A DNA stretch of 64,000 nt from Rhodopirellula europaea 6C (GTDB taxonomy: Bacteria; Planctomycetota; Planctomycetia; Pirellulales; Pirellulaceae), in NCBI RefSeq assembly GCF_000338295.1, contig NZ_ANMO01000122.1, positions 1 through 64,000 of the forward strand. The letters are read 5' to 3'. The notes under the pieces were generated by a model, which was not told the DNA's origin, ran no database searches, and worked only from the letters and a program-made list of their open reading frames with translations. A program made the position numbers and the translations under genes. Below are positions 48,497-57,782 of the stretch, in pieces. Position 1 is the stretch's first letter. Every line of letters starts with the position of its first letter.

Positions 48497-49087
48497 CTAG
48501 CCGCGGGCTTCTTCGAAAGCGGTGATTTTCTCTTCGTGCAACAACGTTTGCGCGATGTCATCGAGACCGTGCAGCATGTTGTGGCGGCGACTTTCGTCGA
48601 CTTCGAACGAACGCTCGAAGCCCTGGCCATCTGTGATGACCTGGTTTTCCAAATCGACGGTCAACTGGTAGGGATTTCCCTTCTCGGCTCGCTGAAACAA
48701 CTCTTCGACGTCTTCTTCGGACAACGCGATCGGCAGAACGCCGTTTTTGAAGCAGTTGTTGAAAAAGATGTCCGCGAACGAAGGAGCGATCACGGCACGA
48801 AAACCATAGTCATCGAGCGCCCAAACGGCGTGCTCGCGACTGCTACCGCTGCCGAAGTTCTGACGCGTGAGCAAGATCGACGCCCCTTTGACGTTGATGC
48901 GATTCAGCTCAAATTCAGGGTTCTCGGTCTCGCCATCTTCCAAGAATCGCCAGTCGAAGAACAAGAACTGGCCGAAACCGGTTCGCTCGATGCGTTTCAA
49001 GAATTGCTTGGGGATGATTTGATCGGTGTCAACGTTGGCACGATCCAGCGTTGCCACAACGCCTTGGTGTACGGTGAAGTTTTGCAT
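48497..49087 (-). CDS. leuD: 3-isopropylmalate dehydratase small subunit
   Basis: With LeuC it isomerises 2-isopropylmalate to 3-isopropylmalate in leucine synthesis. The 196-residue product has the swivel-domain signature: [16 protein letters not shown] near the N-terminus, [15 protein letters not shown], and [20 protein letters not shown]. It is encoded 172 bp after leuC on the same strand. Because a hairpin with a weak T-rich tail (49195-49226) separates the two, they may be partly uncoupled. Confidence 0.95.
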   Translation of the reverse strand: MQNFTVHQGVVATLDRANVDTDQIIPKQFLKRIERTGFGQFLFFDWRFLEDGETENPEFELNRINVKGASILLTRQNFGSGSSREHAVWALDDYGFRAVIAPSFADIFFNNCFKNGVLPIALSEEDVEELFQRAEKGNPYQLTVDLENQVITDGQGFERSFEVDESRRHNMLHGLDDIAQTLLHEEKITAFEEARG

Positions 49088-49194
49088 GATGGAAGCCTGC
49101 GGCTTCAGCTATGAGCGATTGGCTCTTAGCTGTTAGCGATGAAGGGATGGTTTAGTCGCCGCGGGGTGCTCGCCCCGGTGCCGGCGTGAAGACA

Positions 49195-49226
49195 GAAAAC
49201 AAAAGGCTAGCAGTGTGTCGCTAGCC
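49195..49226 (-). terminator. Hairpin between leuC and leuD
   Basis: GGCTAGC (49205-49211) pairs with GCTAGCC (49220-49226). Read on the minus strand it is followed by TTTTGTTTTC. It could attenuate transcription between leuC and leuD, or be a mild terminator with leuD using its own promoter. Confidence 0.5.
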
Positions 49227-49259
49227 GCTCATGGTCGAGCTGAATCACCGGTTGGCAAC

Positions 49260-50717
49260 TCAGCGATAATCCCAATCGCGAATGTCGACGAAGTGACCGT
49301 TGATCGCGGCCGCCGCAGCCATCGCGGGACTGACCAAGTGTGTTCGGCCACCTTTGCCTTGGCGACCTTCGAAGTTGCGATTGCTGGTGCTGGCACAACG
49401 TTCGCCCGGAGCCAATTTGTCCGGGTTCATCGCCAAACACATGCTGCAACCGGCTTCTCGCCAATCGAAACCCGCATCGGTGAAGATCTTGTGCAAACCC
49501 TCTTCTTCGGCTTGCAACTTCACCCTGCCACTGCCGGGCACGATCATCGCGTTGACTTTCTCGCTGCAGTGATGCCCCTTGATCACGGCCGCTGCTGCTC
49601 GCAAATCTTCGATGCGGGCGTTGGTGCAAGAACCAATGAACACTCGATTGATTTCGATTTCGGTGATCGGCGTGCCGGCCTTCAGATCCATGTACTGAAG
49701 CGCCGAAGCGGTCGATTTCTGAACGTTGACGTCGGTGCTGTCACCCGGTGATGGCACCACCGAATCGACACTGCAAACCTGACCCGGGTTGGTTCCCCAG
49801 GTCACCTGAGGCCGGATGTCCGAGCCCTTGTAGACATTGCTTCGATCGTAAGCCGCACCGGGGTCCGATGGCAGTTTCTTCCATGCTTCCACCGCGGCAT
49901 CAAAATCAGCGGGGCATTCTGGGCGCCCACGCAGATAGTCGAACGTGGTTTGATCGGGAGCGATCATGCCGGCGCGAGCCCCGGCTTCGATCGACATATT
50001 GCAGACCGTCATTCGCTCTTCCATCGTCAGGTTGCGAACGGCGTCTCCGGTGAACTCAAGGACGTAGCCTGTTCCGCCCGCGGTTCCGATTTGGCCAATC
50101 AGATACAGGATCATGTCCTTCGCGGTCACTCCGCGGGCCAATTCGCCATCGACGCGAAGTTCGAACGTCTTCGGCTTGAACTGCAGAAGCGTTTGCGTCG
50201 CCAAAACGTGCTCGACTTCGCTGGTCCCGATGCCAAACGCGAGCGAACCAAACGCGCCGTGCGTTGCGGTGTGAGAGTCGCCACAAACGATTGTCATGCC
50301 CGGTTGGGTGTAACCGTTTTCGGGGCCGATCACGTGCACGATTCCTTGGCGCACGTCATCGATGTCGAACAGCTGAACGCCGAACTCCTTGCAGTTCTCT
50401 CGCAGCGTTTCGATCTGTTTGCGGCTGATCGGGTCAGCGATTGGCAGACTGCGATCGGAAGTGGGAACGTTGTGATCGGGGGTCGCGATGGTGCGTTCGG
50501 GACGACGAACGGGGCGGTTGTTGATCCGCAATCCCTCGAACGCCTGGGGGCTGGTCACTTCATGGACCAGGTGCAGATCAATGTAGATGATCGCGGGCCC
50601 GGACTCGGGAGCGTGAACCAGATGCTGGTCCCAAATTTTGTCCAGCAACGTTCGGCTGCCGGTGGATTGAGAAGTGGCTCCCGCCTGGCTGGGAGCGGTC
50701 GAAGAAGCGTCAGACAT
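49260..50717 (-). CDS. leuC: 3-isopropylmalate dehydratase large subunit
   Basis: This aconitase-family subunit carries the catalytic [4Fe-4S] cluster. The 485-residue product shows the cluster cysteines in FIGSCTN and CSMC, the active-site region [28 protein letters not shown], and the C-terminal [12 protein letters not shown]. The ATG at 50717 ([10 protein letters not shown]) is used; upstream codons to 50795 do not look coding. A Ser/Ala/Thr-rich leader of about 25 residues precedes [10 protein letters not shown], which is where the family normally begins. Confidence 0.96.
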   Translation of the reverse strand: MSDASSTAPSQAGATSQSTGSRTLLDKIWDQHLVHAPESGPAIIYIDLHLVHEVTSPQAFEGLRINNRPVRRPERTIATPDHNVPTSDRSLPIADPISRKQIETLRENCKEFGVQLFDIDDVRQGIVHVIGPENGYTQPGMTIVCGDSHTATHGAFGSLAFGIGTSEVEHVLATQTLLQFKPKTFELRVDGELARGVTAKDMILYLIGQIGTAGGTGYVLEFTGDAVRNLTMEERMTVCNMSIEAGARAGMIAPDQTTFDYLRGRPECPADFDAAVEAWKKLPSDPGAAYDRSNVYKGSDIRPQVTWGTNPGQVCSVDSVVPSPGDSTDVNVQKSTASALQYMDLKAGTPITEIEINRVFIGSCTNARIEDLRAAAAVIKGHHCSEKVNAMIVPGSGRVKLQAEEEGLHKIFTDAGFDWREAGCSMCLAMNPDKLAPGERCASTSNRNFEGRQGKGGRTHLVSPAMAAAAAINGHFVDIRDWDYR

Positions 50718-50887
50718 GGATCGTGAGACGAGCGTGGGTGGGGAAAACTGGGATTTCAATCCCGGGAACCCGACACTGTCGACACTGAGGGGCAACCTGT
50801 CAACTCAAAGCAGAGACAGAAGTTGTGATCCTAGGCCACCACCCACCTTGCCCAGGATCAACCTCGCTGTGGAGGCCGATCTTCGGA

Positions 50888-51085
50888 TCAGACGGGTTCT
50901 TCGATGAATTCTTGAACCGGTTGCTGGCCAGGAACGATTCGCGTGATGCTGACCTTGGTTCGGCGTAGTTCGTCCACCTCTTCCAAGAGATTGTTGATCA
51001 AATCCGCGATCTCGGCTCCCGCCGTTTCGCCAATGTGGACCATGAGTGCTTTGCGTGAGTTGTAGCTCAAACCCCGATCGTTCAT
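50888..51085 (-). CDS. Small hypothetical protein
   Basis: The 65-residue product (MNDRGLSYNS at the start) is mostly helical: HIGETAGAEIADLINNLLEEVDELRR could form a short coiled coil. It is acidic at the C-terminus (EFIEEPV). No family is recognised. It lies between glmS and leuC on the same strand, with about 120 bp separating it from glmS. A TTG start at 51106 is possible. Coding status rests on composition only. Confidence 0.55.
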   Translation of the reverse strand: MNDRGLSYNSRKALMVHIGETAGAEIADLINNLLEEVDELRRTKVSITRIVPGQQPVQEFIEEPV

Positions 51086-51208
51086 CTCAGGAGAACTCCG
51101 CTGCAAGTGTTAAAAGGAATGAAGTCAGAACCGCCGCCAATGAGACTAGGAGCAATGTTCTGGTTAGTGAAACCCTAGTTGGGATGTGAAATCGCTTGAC
51201 CGTGAAAT

Positions 51209-53062
51209 TTACTCAACCGTCACACTTTTCGCCAAGTTACGGGGCTTATCAACGTCACAACCCCTCAAAACGGCAATATGGTAGGACAGCAATTGAAGAG
51301 GAATGGCCGAAACAATTGGCTGCAGGAATTCGGGGACTTCCGGAATCATAATGACCTCGTCGGCGATCCGGCGAATCTGAGCCTCTTCGTGGCTGGCGAC
51401 GGCAATCACGGGGCCTCCGCGAGCCTTGACCTCTTCCATGTTGGACATGACTTTGTCGTAAGTCGTTCCGCGTGGCATGATGAAAACGCTGGGGGTATCT
51501 TTGTCCACCAGCGCGATCGGGCCGTGTTTCATCTCCGCCGCCGGGTAGCCTTCGGCGTGGATGTAGCTGATTTCTTTCAGCTTCAGAGCCCCCTCGAGGG
51601 CCGTCGGGAAGTTGTAACGGCGTCCGAGGTACAAGACGTTGGAGGCTTCCGCATACTTCGATGCAATCCGGCGAACTTCAGAATCGCAGGTCAACGCTTG
51701 CTCCACCGCCGCAGGCAAACGCCGCAACTCTTCGATGATCCGGCCGCCGGATTCGAAACTCATGTGACGCATGCGGCCAAAGTAGAGCGACAACATCGCC
51801 AGCACACAGCACTGACTGGAATATGCCTTGGTACTGGCCACGCCAATTTCTGGGCCGGCGTGAAGGTAAACCCCGCCGTCTGCCGCCTGGGCGATTGAAC
51901 TGCCGACGACGTTGCACAACGCCAACGTCCGGTGCCCCTTCCGTTTGGTCTCGTTCAGAGCCGCGAGCGTGTCGGCCGTCTCGCCACTCTGGGTGATCCC
52001 AAAGACCAAGGTGTTGTTCTCGATTGGCGGGTTCCGGTACCGCAGCTCGCTGGCGTATTCCACACAAACGGGAATTCGTGCGAATTCCTCGATCATGTAT
52101 TCGCCGACCAGAGCCGAGTGCCAACTGGTTCCGCAACCGGTCAAGATGATCCGCTCAACACCCCGAAGTTGCTGAGGCGTCAGGTTCAATCCACCAAAGA
52201 CCGCCGTCGCATCTTCGTCGTTCAAACGGCCACGCATCGCGTTGCGAAGCGAATCAGGCTGCTCATGAATTTCCTTGAGCATGTAGTGCTCATAGCCGTT
52301 CATGCTGACTTCGCCGGTGTCTTCGGCCAACGGCTGAATGTTCACTCGCACCTTGCCGCTGTCGCGATGAAGCACCGTGAATCCATCAGCGGTCAAGACG
52401 GCGATCTGATGATCGGCGAGATAGACGATGCGGTCAGTGCGACCGGCAATCGGCGATGCGTCGCTGGCCACGAAATACTCGCCACGCCCAACGCCCAACA
52501 CCAACGGGCTGCCGAACCGAGCCGCGATCAACAACCCCGGTTTTTCGCGAAAAGCGACAGCCAAACCATAAGTGCCGCGCAGCTGAGCGATCGCCCACTG
52601 CACCGCGGTGACGTAGCGCATGTTCGGCTGAGTCGGATCGGCCGGTGTGCTCTTCAAACCTTCCGCGACCAAGTGTGCAATCACTTCGCTATCGGTCGCC
52701 GATTTGAATTGATACCCCTTCGCGATCAATTCATCTTTGAGCACCTGAAAATTCTCGATGACTCCGTTGTGGGCCAGCACGACTTCGCCGGTTCCGCCGA
52801 TGTGCGGGTGAGCGTTTTCTTCGGTGGCCGGACCGTGCGTGGCCCACCGGGTGTGACCGAGCCCCAAGGTGCCCTCGGTTGGCGTCCCCAAGCGATCGGC
52901 CAACGCCTGAATCCGACCGACCGATCGTGTGATTGAGATGTCGCCGCCGCCGTGAATGGCGACACCCGCACTGTCGTAGCCTCGGTATTCCAATCGGCGA
53001 AGTCCATCGATCAGGAATTCAGCTGCTTGGTCCGCACCGACGTATCCAACAATTCCACACAT
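51209..53062 (-). CDS. glmS: Glutamine--fructose-6-phosphate aminotransferase
   Basis: GlmS makes glucosamine-6-phosphate from fructose-6-phosphate and glutamine, the entry to amino-sugar synthesis for lipopolysaccharide and cell-wall polymers. The ATG at 53062 gives MCGIVGYVG, so Cys 2 becomes the N-terminal nucleophile after Met removal. That fixes the start and excludes the frame extension to 53209. The glutaminase domain (GYDSAGV, HTRWATHG, HNGVIENF) is followed by two SIS domains (GCGTSWHSAL, ITQSGETADTL, PAAEMKHGPIAL) and the C-terminal PRNLAKSVTVE. The 617-residue length is normal. No glmS ribozyme-like sequence was recognised upstream. Confidence 0.97.
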   Translation of the reverse strand: MCGIVGYVGADQAAEFLIDGLRRLEYRGYDSAGVAIHGGGDISITRSVGRIQALADRLGTPTEGTLGLGHTRWATHGPATEENAHPHIGGTGEVVLAHNGVIENFQVLKDELIAKGYQFKSATDSEVIAHLVAEGLKSTPADPTQPNMRYVTAVQWAIAQLRGTYGLAVAFREKPGLLIAARFGSPLVLGVGRGEYFVASDASPIAGRTDRIVYLADHQIAVLTADGFTVLHRDSGKVRVNIQPLAEDTGEVSMNGYEHYMLKEIHEQPDSLRNAMRGRLNDEDATAVFGGLNLTPQQLRGVERIILTGCGTSWHSALVGEYMIEEFARIPVCVEYASELRYRNPPIENNTLVFGITQSGETADTLAALNETKRKGHRTLALCNVVGSSIAQAADGGVYLHAGPEIGVASTKAYSSQCCVLAMLSLYFGRMRHMSFESGGRIIEELRRLPAAVEQALTCDSEVRRIASKYAEASNVLYLGRRYNFPTALEGALKLKEISYIHAEGYPAAEMKHGPIALVDKDTPSVFIMPRGTTYDKVMSNMEEVKARGGPVIAVASHEEAQIRRIADEVIMIPEVPEFLQPIVSAIPLQLLSYHIAVLRGCDVDKPRNLAKSVTVE

Positions 53063-53562
53063 GACTCTTGCCGCTACCGAATGACAGAAAAGGGGTCCAC
53101 GATTCTTGTTGTGTCCCGCGCAACCGTGGCCGACGTCAAGAGACGACCAGCCGCATTCGCGTTGCCCGCCGAGAACGGAACCTCTGGTTTGGCCAGAATT
53201 CACCGGCACAGGTCTTTATTCGGCTTTTGCGGCACATTCGATCCAACCCTTTGGCTGCCAGGGATTTGGATGATTCCATCGAACGCAAACAACCCAATCA
53301 ATCGATTCATCTTGCCAGATCCGCGGGAGCCATGCGGCTCGCAAAACAGCTTTTTCCCTGGCAACGCCTCTTTCGGGAACAACACATCGCGATGGTGCAA
53401 TCCACTCAGCAAATTGTCTCACCTTGCAACTTGATGTCAATTTGACGAACGGTCCAGACAATTCGGTCGATCTTTAACAGGCCACTGTCTTCTCTGCCCC
53501 ACAGCGAGATACGCCTAGTTGCAAACGCAAGACTGCCCCGCCGTGAACAAAAGACCGCCACC
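53063..53562. other. Gene-free divergent region between glmS and the histidine kinase
   Basis: No gene is supported in these 500 bp. Several short open frames are present on both strands but none has a signal, motif or consistent codon bias. It should hold the glmS promoter (-) and the kinase promoter (+). Confidence 0.45.
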
Positions 53563-55056
53563 ATGCCCCAATCCAGCAAATCACGCCCGACAACCGACCG
53601 GTCCCGCCGATCCACTCGTCGCCCGCAGCGAAGAGCTCCCGCAACCGGGATGGATTCACCAGCCGATCCACTTGGTGCCGCGGTCCGATTGCTGAGCGAA
53701 ACGGCACACGACCTGAAATCGCCCTTGGCCGGCATCGCGGCCACGATGGAAGTCATTCGTGACGGCAGCCTTGGTGACGTGACTCCGTCTCAGGTCGAAT
53801 TTCTACAAGCAGCGATGACTCAGTGCGAATATATCGATTCGCTGATCGGAGAGTTGTCTCGAGCTGAACGTTTACGATCCGGCACACCTCGGGTCCGCCG
53901 CGTTGCCACCAAACGAACCGCAATTCGCGAAGCAGTGACTTTGACCACCCGTTCGCTACTGAGCGACAAACAAATCGACCTGCACTGGGACGGTGCTGAA
54001 CCGAGCTCTTCTGACACGCTGGTCGACTCAACCATCCTTTCACGTCTGCTCACCAATCTGATCGTCAACGCGGCACGCGCCAGCAAGCCTGGTTCGCCTA
54101 TTTTGGTCCGGGTGGAAGACGATTTGAGCCGCGGAGTCGCGGTCTGGTCAGTGATCGATCGCGGTCGAGGAATTTCACCGCAACGTTTGCAACAACTCAG
54201 CGGCACGCACCGGATCGCTTCCGATCTGGGTGGCGAAGGCCTCGGATTGCTGATTTCGCGACAAATGGCATCGCTGCACTATTCCACGCTGACACTGCGA
54301 AGCCGACTAGGAAGCGGCACCGACGCGGTGTTCGAGACGCCGCTGGCAACTCCGGCCGGTATTGCCACCAGTTTCGCACGATTCCGTGCTGAAAGACGAG
54401 GCCCACGTTCACGTCCACAAACGATCCAACAATGGAAATCTGACGAATCGGAGGCGATCGAACGCGAACTTCGTGGTGGCAATCGTGTACGGATTGAAAG
54501 CAAGCCGCACACTTCGTCCTGGCATGAGATCCAATTGCAATCCGATGACATTCGTCCCGTCCGCGCCGATCGCTTGGCCCTGGGGCGAGTGACCGCGGAC
54601 GTCGAATGCACGATGGAGATGGCTGATCGTTTCGACGAAACACTGCAGTACAACCTCAGCCCATTTGAACTGGCCTACCGAACTTCTCGAAGAAGCTGGG
54701 TCTGCGCCCTGGATGCGGATCACCACAGCATGCCAACTCGGATGCAACAAATCGAAATGATGTCGCAACGCGTCGCCCCAGCGACACAACTCCAATGGAG
54801 CGAACCGTCGATCGTGCCGGTCCAGGAGCGCAGCCTTCAGTGTTTGTTAATCGACGCAATGACCACCCGCTCACTCGCGGAGGCTGCCGGAACCATTCCC
54901 GATGTCGATTCCGTTCGCTTGGGAACGCCTGAAATCTCGTTTTCTCCCGTCGCAGCCGCTCGGCTCGACGAAGAACTTCGCAGGATGAGCGAGAGAATGA
55001 AGGCGCAATCGATTCGCCTTCGAAGCCAAGCCGCCTCTCTGCGACCGCGGGCCTGA
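53563..55056 (+). CDS. Soluble sensor-less histidine kinase with extra C-terminal domain
   Basis: The 497-residue product has a HisKA domain with the phospho-accepting His 49 (AHDLKSPLAG) and a HATPase domain with N-box NLIVNAARAS (165-174), G1 DRGRGIS (199-205) and G2 GEGLGL (224-229). These would autophosphorylate and pass the phosphate to a response regulator. There is no transmembrane helix, PAS or other N-terminal sensor, only a basic 30-residue leader. The C-terminal 230 residues match no family I know. No response regulator gene is adjacent. It lies upstream of the DUF3127 gene, with a 138-bp gap. Confidence 0.88.
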   Translation: MPQSSKSRPTTDRSRRSTRRPQRRAPATGMDSPADPLGAAVRLLSETAHDLKSPLAGIAATMEVIRDGSLGDVTPSQVEFLQAAMTQCEYIDSLIGELSRAERLRSGTPRVRRVATKRTAIREAVTLTTRSLLSDKQIDLHWDGAEPSSSDTLVDSTILSRLLTNLIVNAARASKPGSPILVRVEDDLSRGVAVWSVIDRGRGISPQRLQQLSGTHRIASDLGGEGLGLLISRQMASLHYSTLTLRSRLGSGTDAVFETPLATPAGIATSFARFRAERRGPRSRPQTIQQWKSDESEAIERELRGGNRVRIESKPHTSSWHEIQLQSDDIRPVRADRLALGRVTADVECTMEMADRFDETLQYNLSPFELAYRTSRRSWVCALDADHHSMPTRMQQIEMMSQRVAPATQLQWSEPSIVPVQERSLQCLLIDAMTTRSLAEAAGTIPDVDSVRLGTPEISFSPVAAARLDEELRRMSERMKAQSIRLRSQAASLRPRA

Positions 55057-55194
55057 CGTTCATCGTCGCTTCATGTGACGGTTTAGGACCTTTAGCCGTT
55101 TGCGATCAACGTTTACACTTCGCCGCTGTGATTGCTCCCGTCGGTTTTGGACGGAGCAGACGATTTTGCGAGAAACATGCGGGCGAGTAGCTAG

Positions 55195-55566
55195 ATGAGT
55201 GATTCAACAGTTCGAGGCGTTGTGAACGTGATCGAAGAAACCAAGACCTACGGTCAAAAAGGGTTTCGCAAACGATTGGTGGTTCTCGAACAAGACAAAG
55301 GTAGCTTCAGCAACTACATCCCCATCGAATTCACCCGCGACGCTTGCGACAGCGTTGACGAGATGAACATGGGCGACGAAATCGAAGTTGCGTACCGGTT
55401 GAACGGCCGAAAATGGCAGCGAGATCCGCAAAGCGAAGTCAAATACTTCGTCAGCGTCGAAGCTTTGTCATACAAAGTCGTCGGTGCTTCCGGCGGAAAC
55501 GCGGGAGCAGGCGCGGACGCGGCCAATGACGCCTTCAACGAAGTCGACGACGAAGCTCCGTTCTGA
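55195..55566 (+). CDS. DUF3127 OB-fold-like protein with SSB-like acidic tip
   Basis: The 123-residue product begins VRGVVNVIEETKTYGQKGFRKRLVVLEQ, the typical DUF3127 opening, followed by IPIEFTRDACD, GDEIEVAYRLNGRKWQ and YFVSVEALSYKVV. DUF3127 is predicted to be an OB-fold, and its function is unknown. The disordered Gly/Ala-rich C-terminus ends in DDEAPF, which closely resembles the DDDIPF-type tip by which single-stranded DNA-binding protein recruits partners. This raises a possible nucleic-acid role. It is followed by a terminator at 55601-55636, so it is probably a single-gene unit. Confidence 0.85.
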   Translation: MSDSTVRGVVNVIEETKTYGQKGFRKRLVVLEQDKGSFSNYIPIEFTRDACDSVDEMNMGDEIEVAYRLNGRKWQRDPQSEVKYFVSVEALSYKVVGASGGNAGAGADAANDAFNEVDDEAPF

Positions 55567-55600
55567 ACCGATTGCTGGTTCTCGACTGGAAAACGATCCG

Positions 55601-55636
55601 AAAAGCTCGCAAAACAATTGTGTTTGCGGGCTTTTT
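55601..55636 (+). terminator. Intrinsic terminator after the DUF3127 gene
   Basis: AAAAGCTCGCAAA (55601-55613) pairs with TTTGCGGGCTTTT (55623-55635), with one weak T-G position and a short A/T-rich loop. It ends in TTTTT, 34 bp past the stop codon. Confidence 0.8.
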
Positions 55637-55923
55637 GCGTCGGCGGTCGCTTCAGAGCCGAATGCGAGCATCCCCGCGATCGCACGCAAATCGAATTGAC
55701 TGCACTGCAATCAACTTGGCACCAGTCATCTGGGGGACTAAAAACAGTCTCCAGACGACTCGTCTTGCCCAATCGCGTCCGCTCATCGCGGCAACCGCGT
55801 TCGGCTGGCCCCCCCTCTACGGAATCGCCCTCGGCCCTGAATTCTTCACGCCGAACGAATGTTGGATGCTCGATGTTTGTCTGAGTCGCCTGTTTCAATT
55901 CAACCGCAGGGAATCCGTTCATC
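55637..55923. other. Upstream region of the GH3 gene
   Basis: No gene is supported. The region lies between a terminator and the GH3 start, so it should contain that gene's promoter. A long open frame (55572-56549) crosses it but is a shadow of the GH3 gene over most of its length. Confidence 0.4.
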
Positions 55924-57603
55924 ATGTCACCTCATCCAATGACGCTGCTGCGGCGTTCGATGCTGCGATACAAGATCGGTCGACTGCAACGTTATCTTTC
56001 CAATGCGGAACGGGCTCGCGAACTTCAGCGAGAAAACTTGCTGTGTCGCATCCGCCTGAACGCGGACACCGCCTTCGGACGCGACCACGGCTTTTCCGAA
56101 ATCCGAACTCTCGAAGACTTCCGCCGTCGAGTTCCAATCGCGGGCTACGAAGCGGCTCGACCCTATGTCGACCGAGTCATCCAGGGCGAGACGACGGCGT
56201 TGTTCCCAGAGAACACCAAGGTCGTCATGTTCGCGACGACATCCGGGACGACCGATCACCCAAAGATGATTCCGGTGACAGAGGATTTCTATCGCCAATA
56301 CAAAGCCGGCTGGCAGTACTGGGGCACGGGCGTTTACCGCGACTACCCACATCTGCTGCAGATGAAATCACTGCAGTTCTCAAGCCACTGGAACGTCACC
56401 CAAACACCGTCGGGTGCTCCCTGCGGCAACATCAGCGGACTGGCGGCGGAGACGCGGCCGTTCTACATCGGCTCGCTGTTTGTGCTGCCCGCCTGCGTCA
56501 TTCAAATCACGGAACATTTGGCCAAACACTACACCGCTTTGCGACTTAGCCTCGCTTGCGATCGTGTCGGAAAAATTGTGACGGCGAACCCCAGCACTTT
56601 GGTGGAAGTCGCCAAGTTCGCCGACGCAATGAAAGAAACCTTGATTCGTGATATCCATGACGGGACACTCACAGGCAATCAGCCCATCCCAGACGCGATC
56701 CGCCAACAACTTCGATCGCGATTGCGTCCCAACCCCCGCCGCGCTAGACAACTGCAGCAAATCGTCGACCGCACCGGTCACCTCTATCCCAAAGACGCTT
56801 GGCCGGACCTCACGTTGCTGGCCGTTTGGACCGGAGGCTCGGTTGGACTCTATCTGAATCAGTTGCCGGAATACTACGGCGACGTCGCCGTTCGAGATCA
56901 CGGGCTGTCGGCCAGCGAAGGTCGCATGACCGTGCCGCTGCAAAACGGCTCACCCTCCGGCATGCTCGACTACAGCAGCCACCATTTCGAATTCATTCCT
57001 GAATCAGAACGCGATAGCAGCACACCCAACGTGCTGGAAGCATCCGACCTGACCGAGGGCGAGAACTACTTCATCGTGCTGACGACGGCCAGCGGTCTGT
57101 ATCGGTATGACATCCATGACCTCGTTCGATGCGATGGTTTCTGTGGTCAAACTCCCATGCTCTCGTTCCTTAACAAGGGCAAGAACTTCTGCAGCTTCAC
57201 CGGTGAAAAGCTAAGCGAACACCAAGTCATGCAGGCGATGCAACAAACCCTGCAATCCATCAACGCTCCCTCCTGCACTTTCACGCTCGCACCCACGCTT
57301 GGCGAACGACCTCGATACAACTTGGTGCTCGACGACTCTTCTTTGCCAAACCTTTGCGAACGCATCGGCCAGGAATTGCAAAACCAACTGTCACAAGTCA
57401 ATTGCGAGTACGCGGACAAGTGTGCCAGCGGACGCATCGAACCAATCCAAGTCACTCGCGTTCCCGCGGGAACATGGGAAAAACTGAGGGCCAGCAAAAC
57501 GTCCAAGCGAGGCAACTTCGAGGAGTACAAGCACCCGTGCTTGACCAACGACCCAAACTTTTTGCAAAGCCTCAGCAAGCTGGATTCGACGCCACCCAGC
57601 TGA
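55924..57603 (+). CDS. GH3-family acyl-adenylate-forming enzyme
   Basis: GH3 enzymes adenylate a carboxylic acid and join it to an amine; the plant members make amino-acid conjugates of hormones such as auxin. The bacterial substrates are unknown. The 559-residue product has the nucleotide loop TTSGTTDHPK near 105-114, KMIPVT, the SEGRMTVPL active-site region and the YRYDIHDLVRCDGF segment near residue 392, in the family's order. The next gene on the same strand is the KPR-like gene, 179 bp on, and after it an ATP-grasp gene. This suggests a small amide- or peptide-like biosynthetic group. Confidence 0.9.
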   Translation: MSPHPMTLLRRSMLRYKIGRLQRYLSNAERARELQRENLLCRIRLNADTAFGRDHGFSEIRTLEDFRRRVPIAGYEAARPYVDRVIQGETTALFPENTKVVMFATTSGTTDHPKMIPVTEDFYRQYKAGWQYWGTGVYRDYPHLLQMKSLQFSSHWNVTQTPSGAPCGNISGLAAETRPFYIGSLFVLPACVIQITEHLAKHYTALRLSLACDRVGKIVTANPSTLVEVAKFADAMKETLIRDIHDGTLTGNQPIPDAIRQQLRSRLRPNPRRARQLQQIVDRTGHLYPKDAWPDLTLLAVWTGGSVGLYLNQLPEYYGDVAVRDHGLSASEGRMTVPLQNGSPSGMLDYSSHHFEFIPESERDSSTPNVLEASDLTEGENYFIVLTTASGLYRYDIHDLVRCDGFCGQTPMLSFLNKGKNFCSFTGEKLSEHQVMQAMQQTLQSINAPSCTFTLAPTLGERPRYNLVLDDSSLPNLCERIGQELQNQLSQVNCEYADKCASGRIEPIQVTRVPAGTWEKLRASKTSKRGNFEEYKHPCLTNDPNFLQSLSKLDSTPPS

Positions 57604-57782
57604 TCGTTCGCACCGGACATGACAACCGAATTCACGGGATGTCGCCGCGTCGAGACACCTGGGTTCCGGCGGCAAGCTTCGATTCAACGAGCGTCACTTA
57701 AAGAGCCGTCGCCCGGTCGTTATGATGTTGCATCCACGTTAATGCGCCGGCCTTTTCCAACTCTCATGACCGACATCGTGCT

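Noticed and set aside
53063-53562. Possible glmS ribozyme or riboswitch upstream of glmS
   Set aside because: I could not find the conserved core or fold; no claim can be made from reading alone.
55572-56549. 325-codon open frame overlapping the GH3 start
   Set aside because: The real GH3 frame has family motifs; this one is Arg/Ser/Pro-rich and crosses a terminator.
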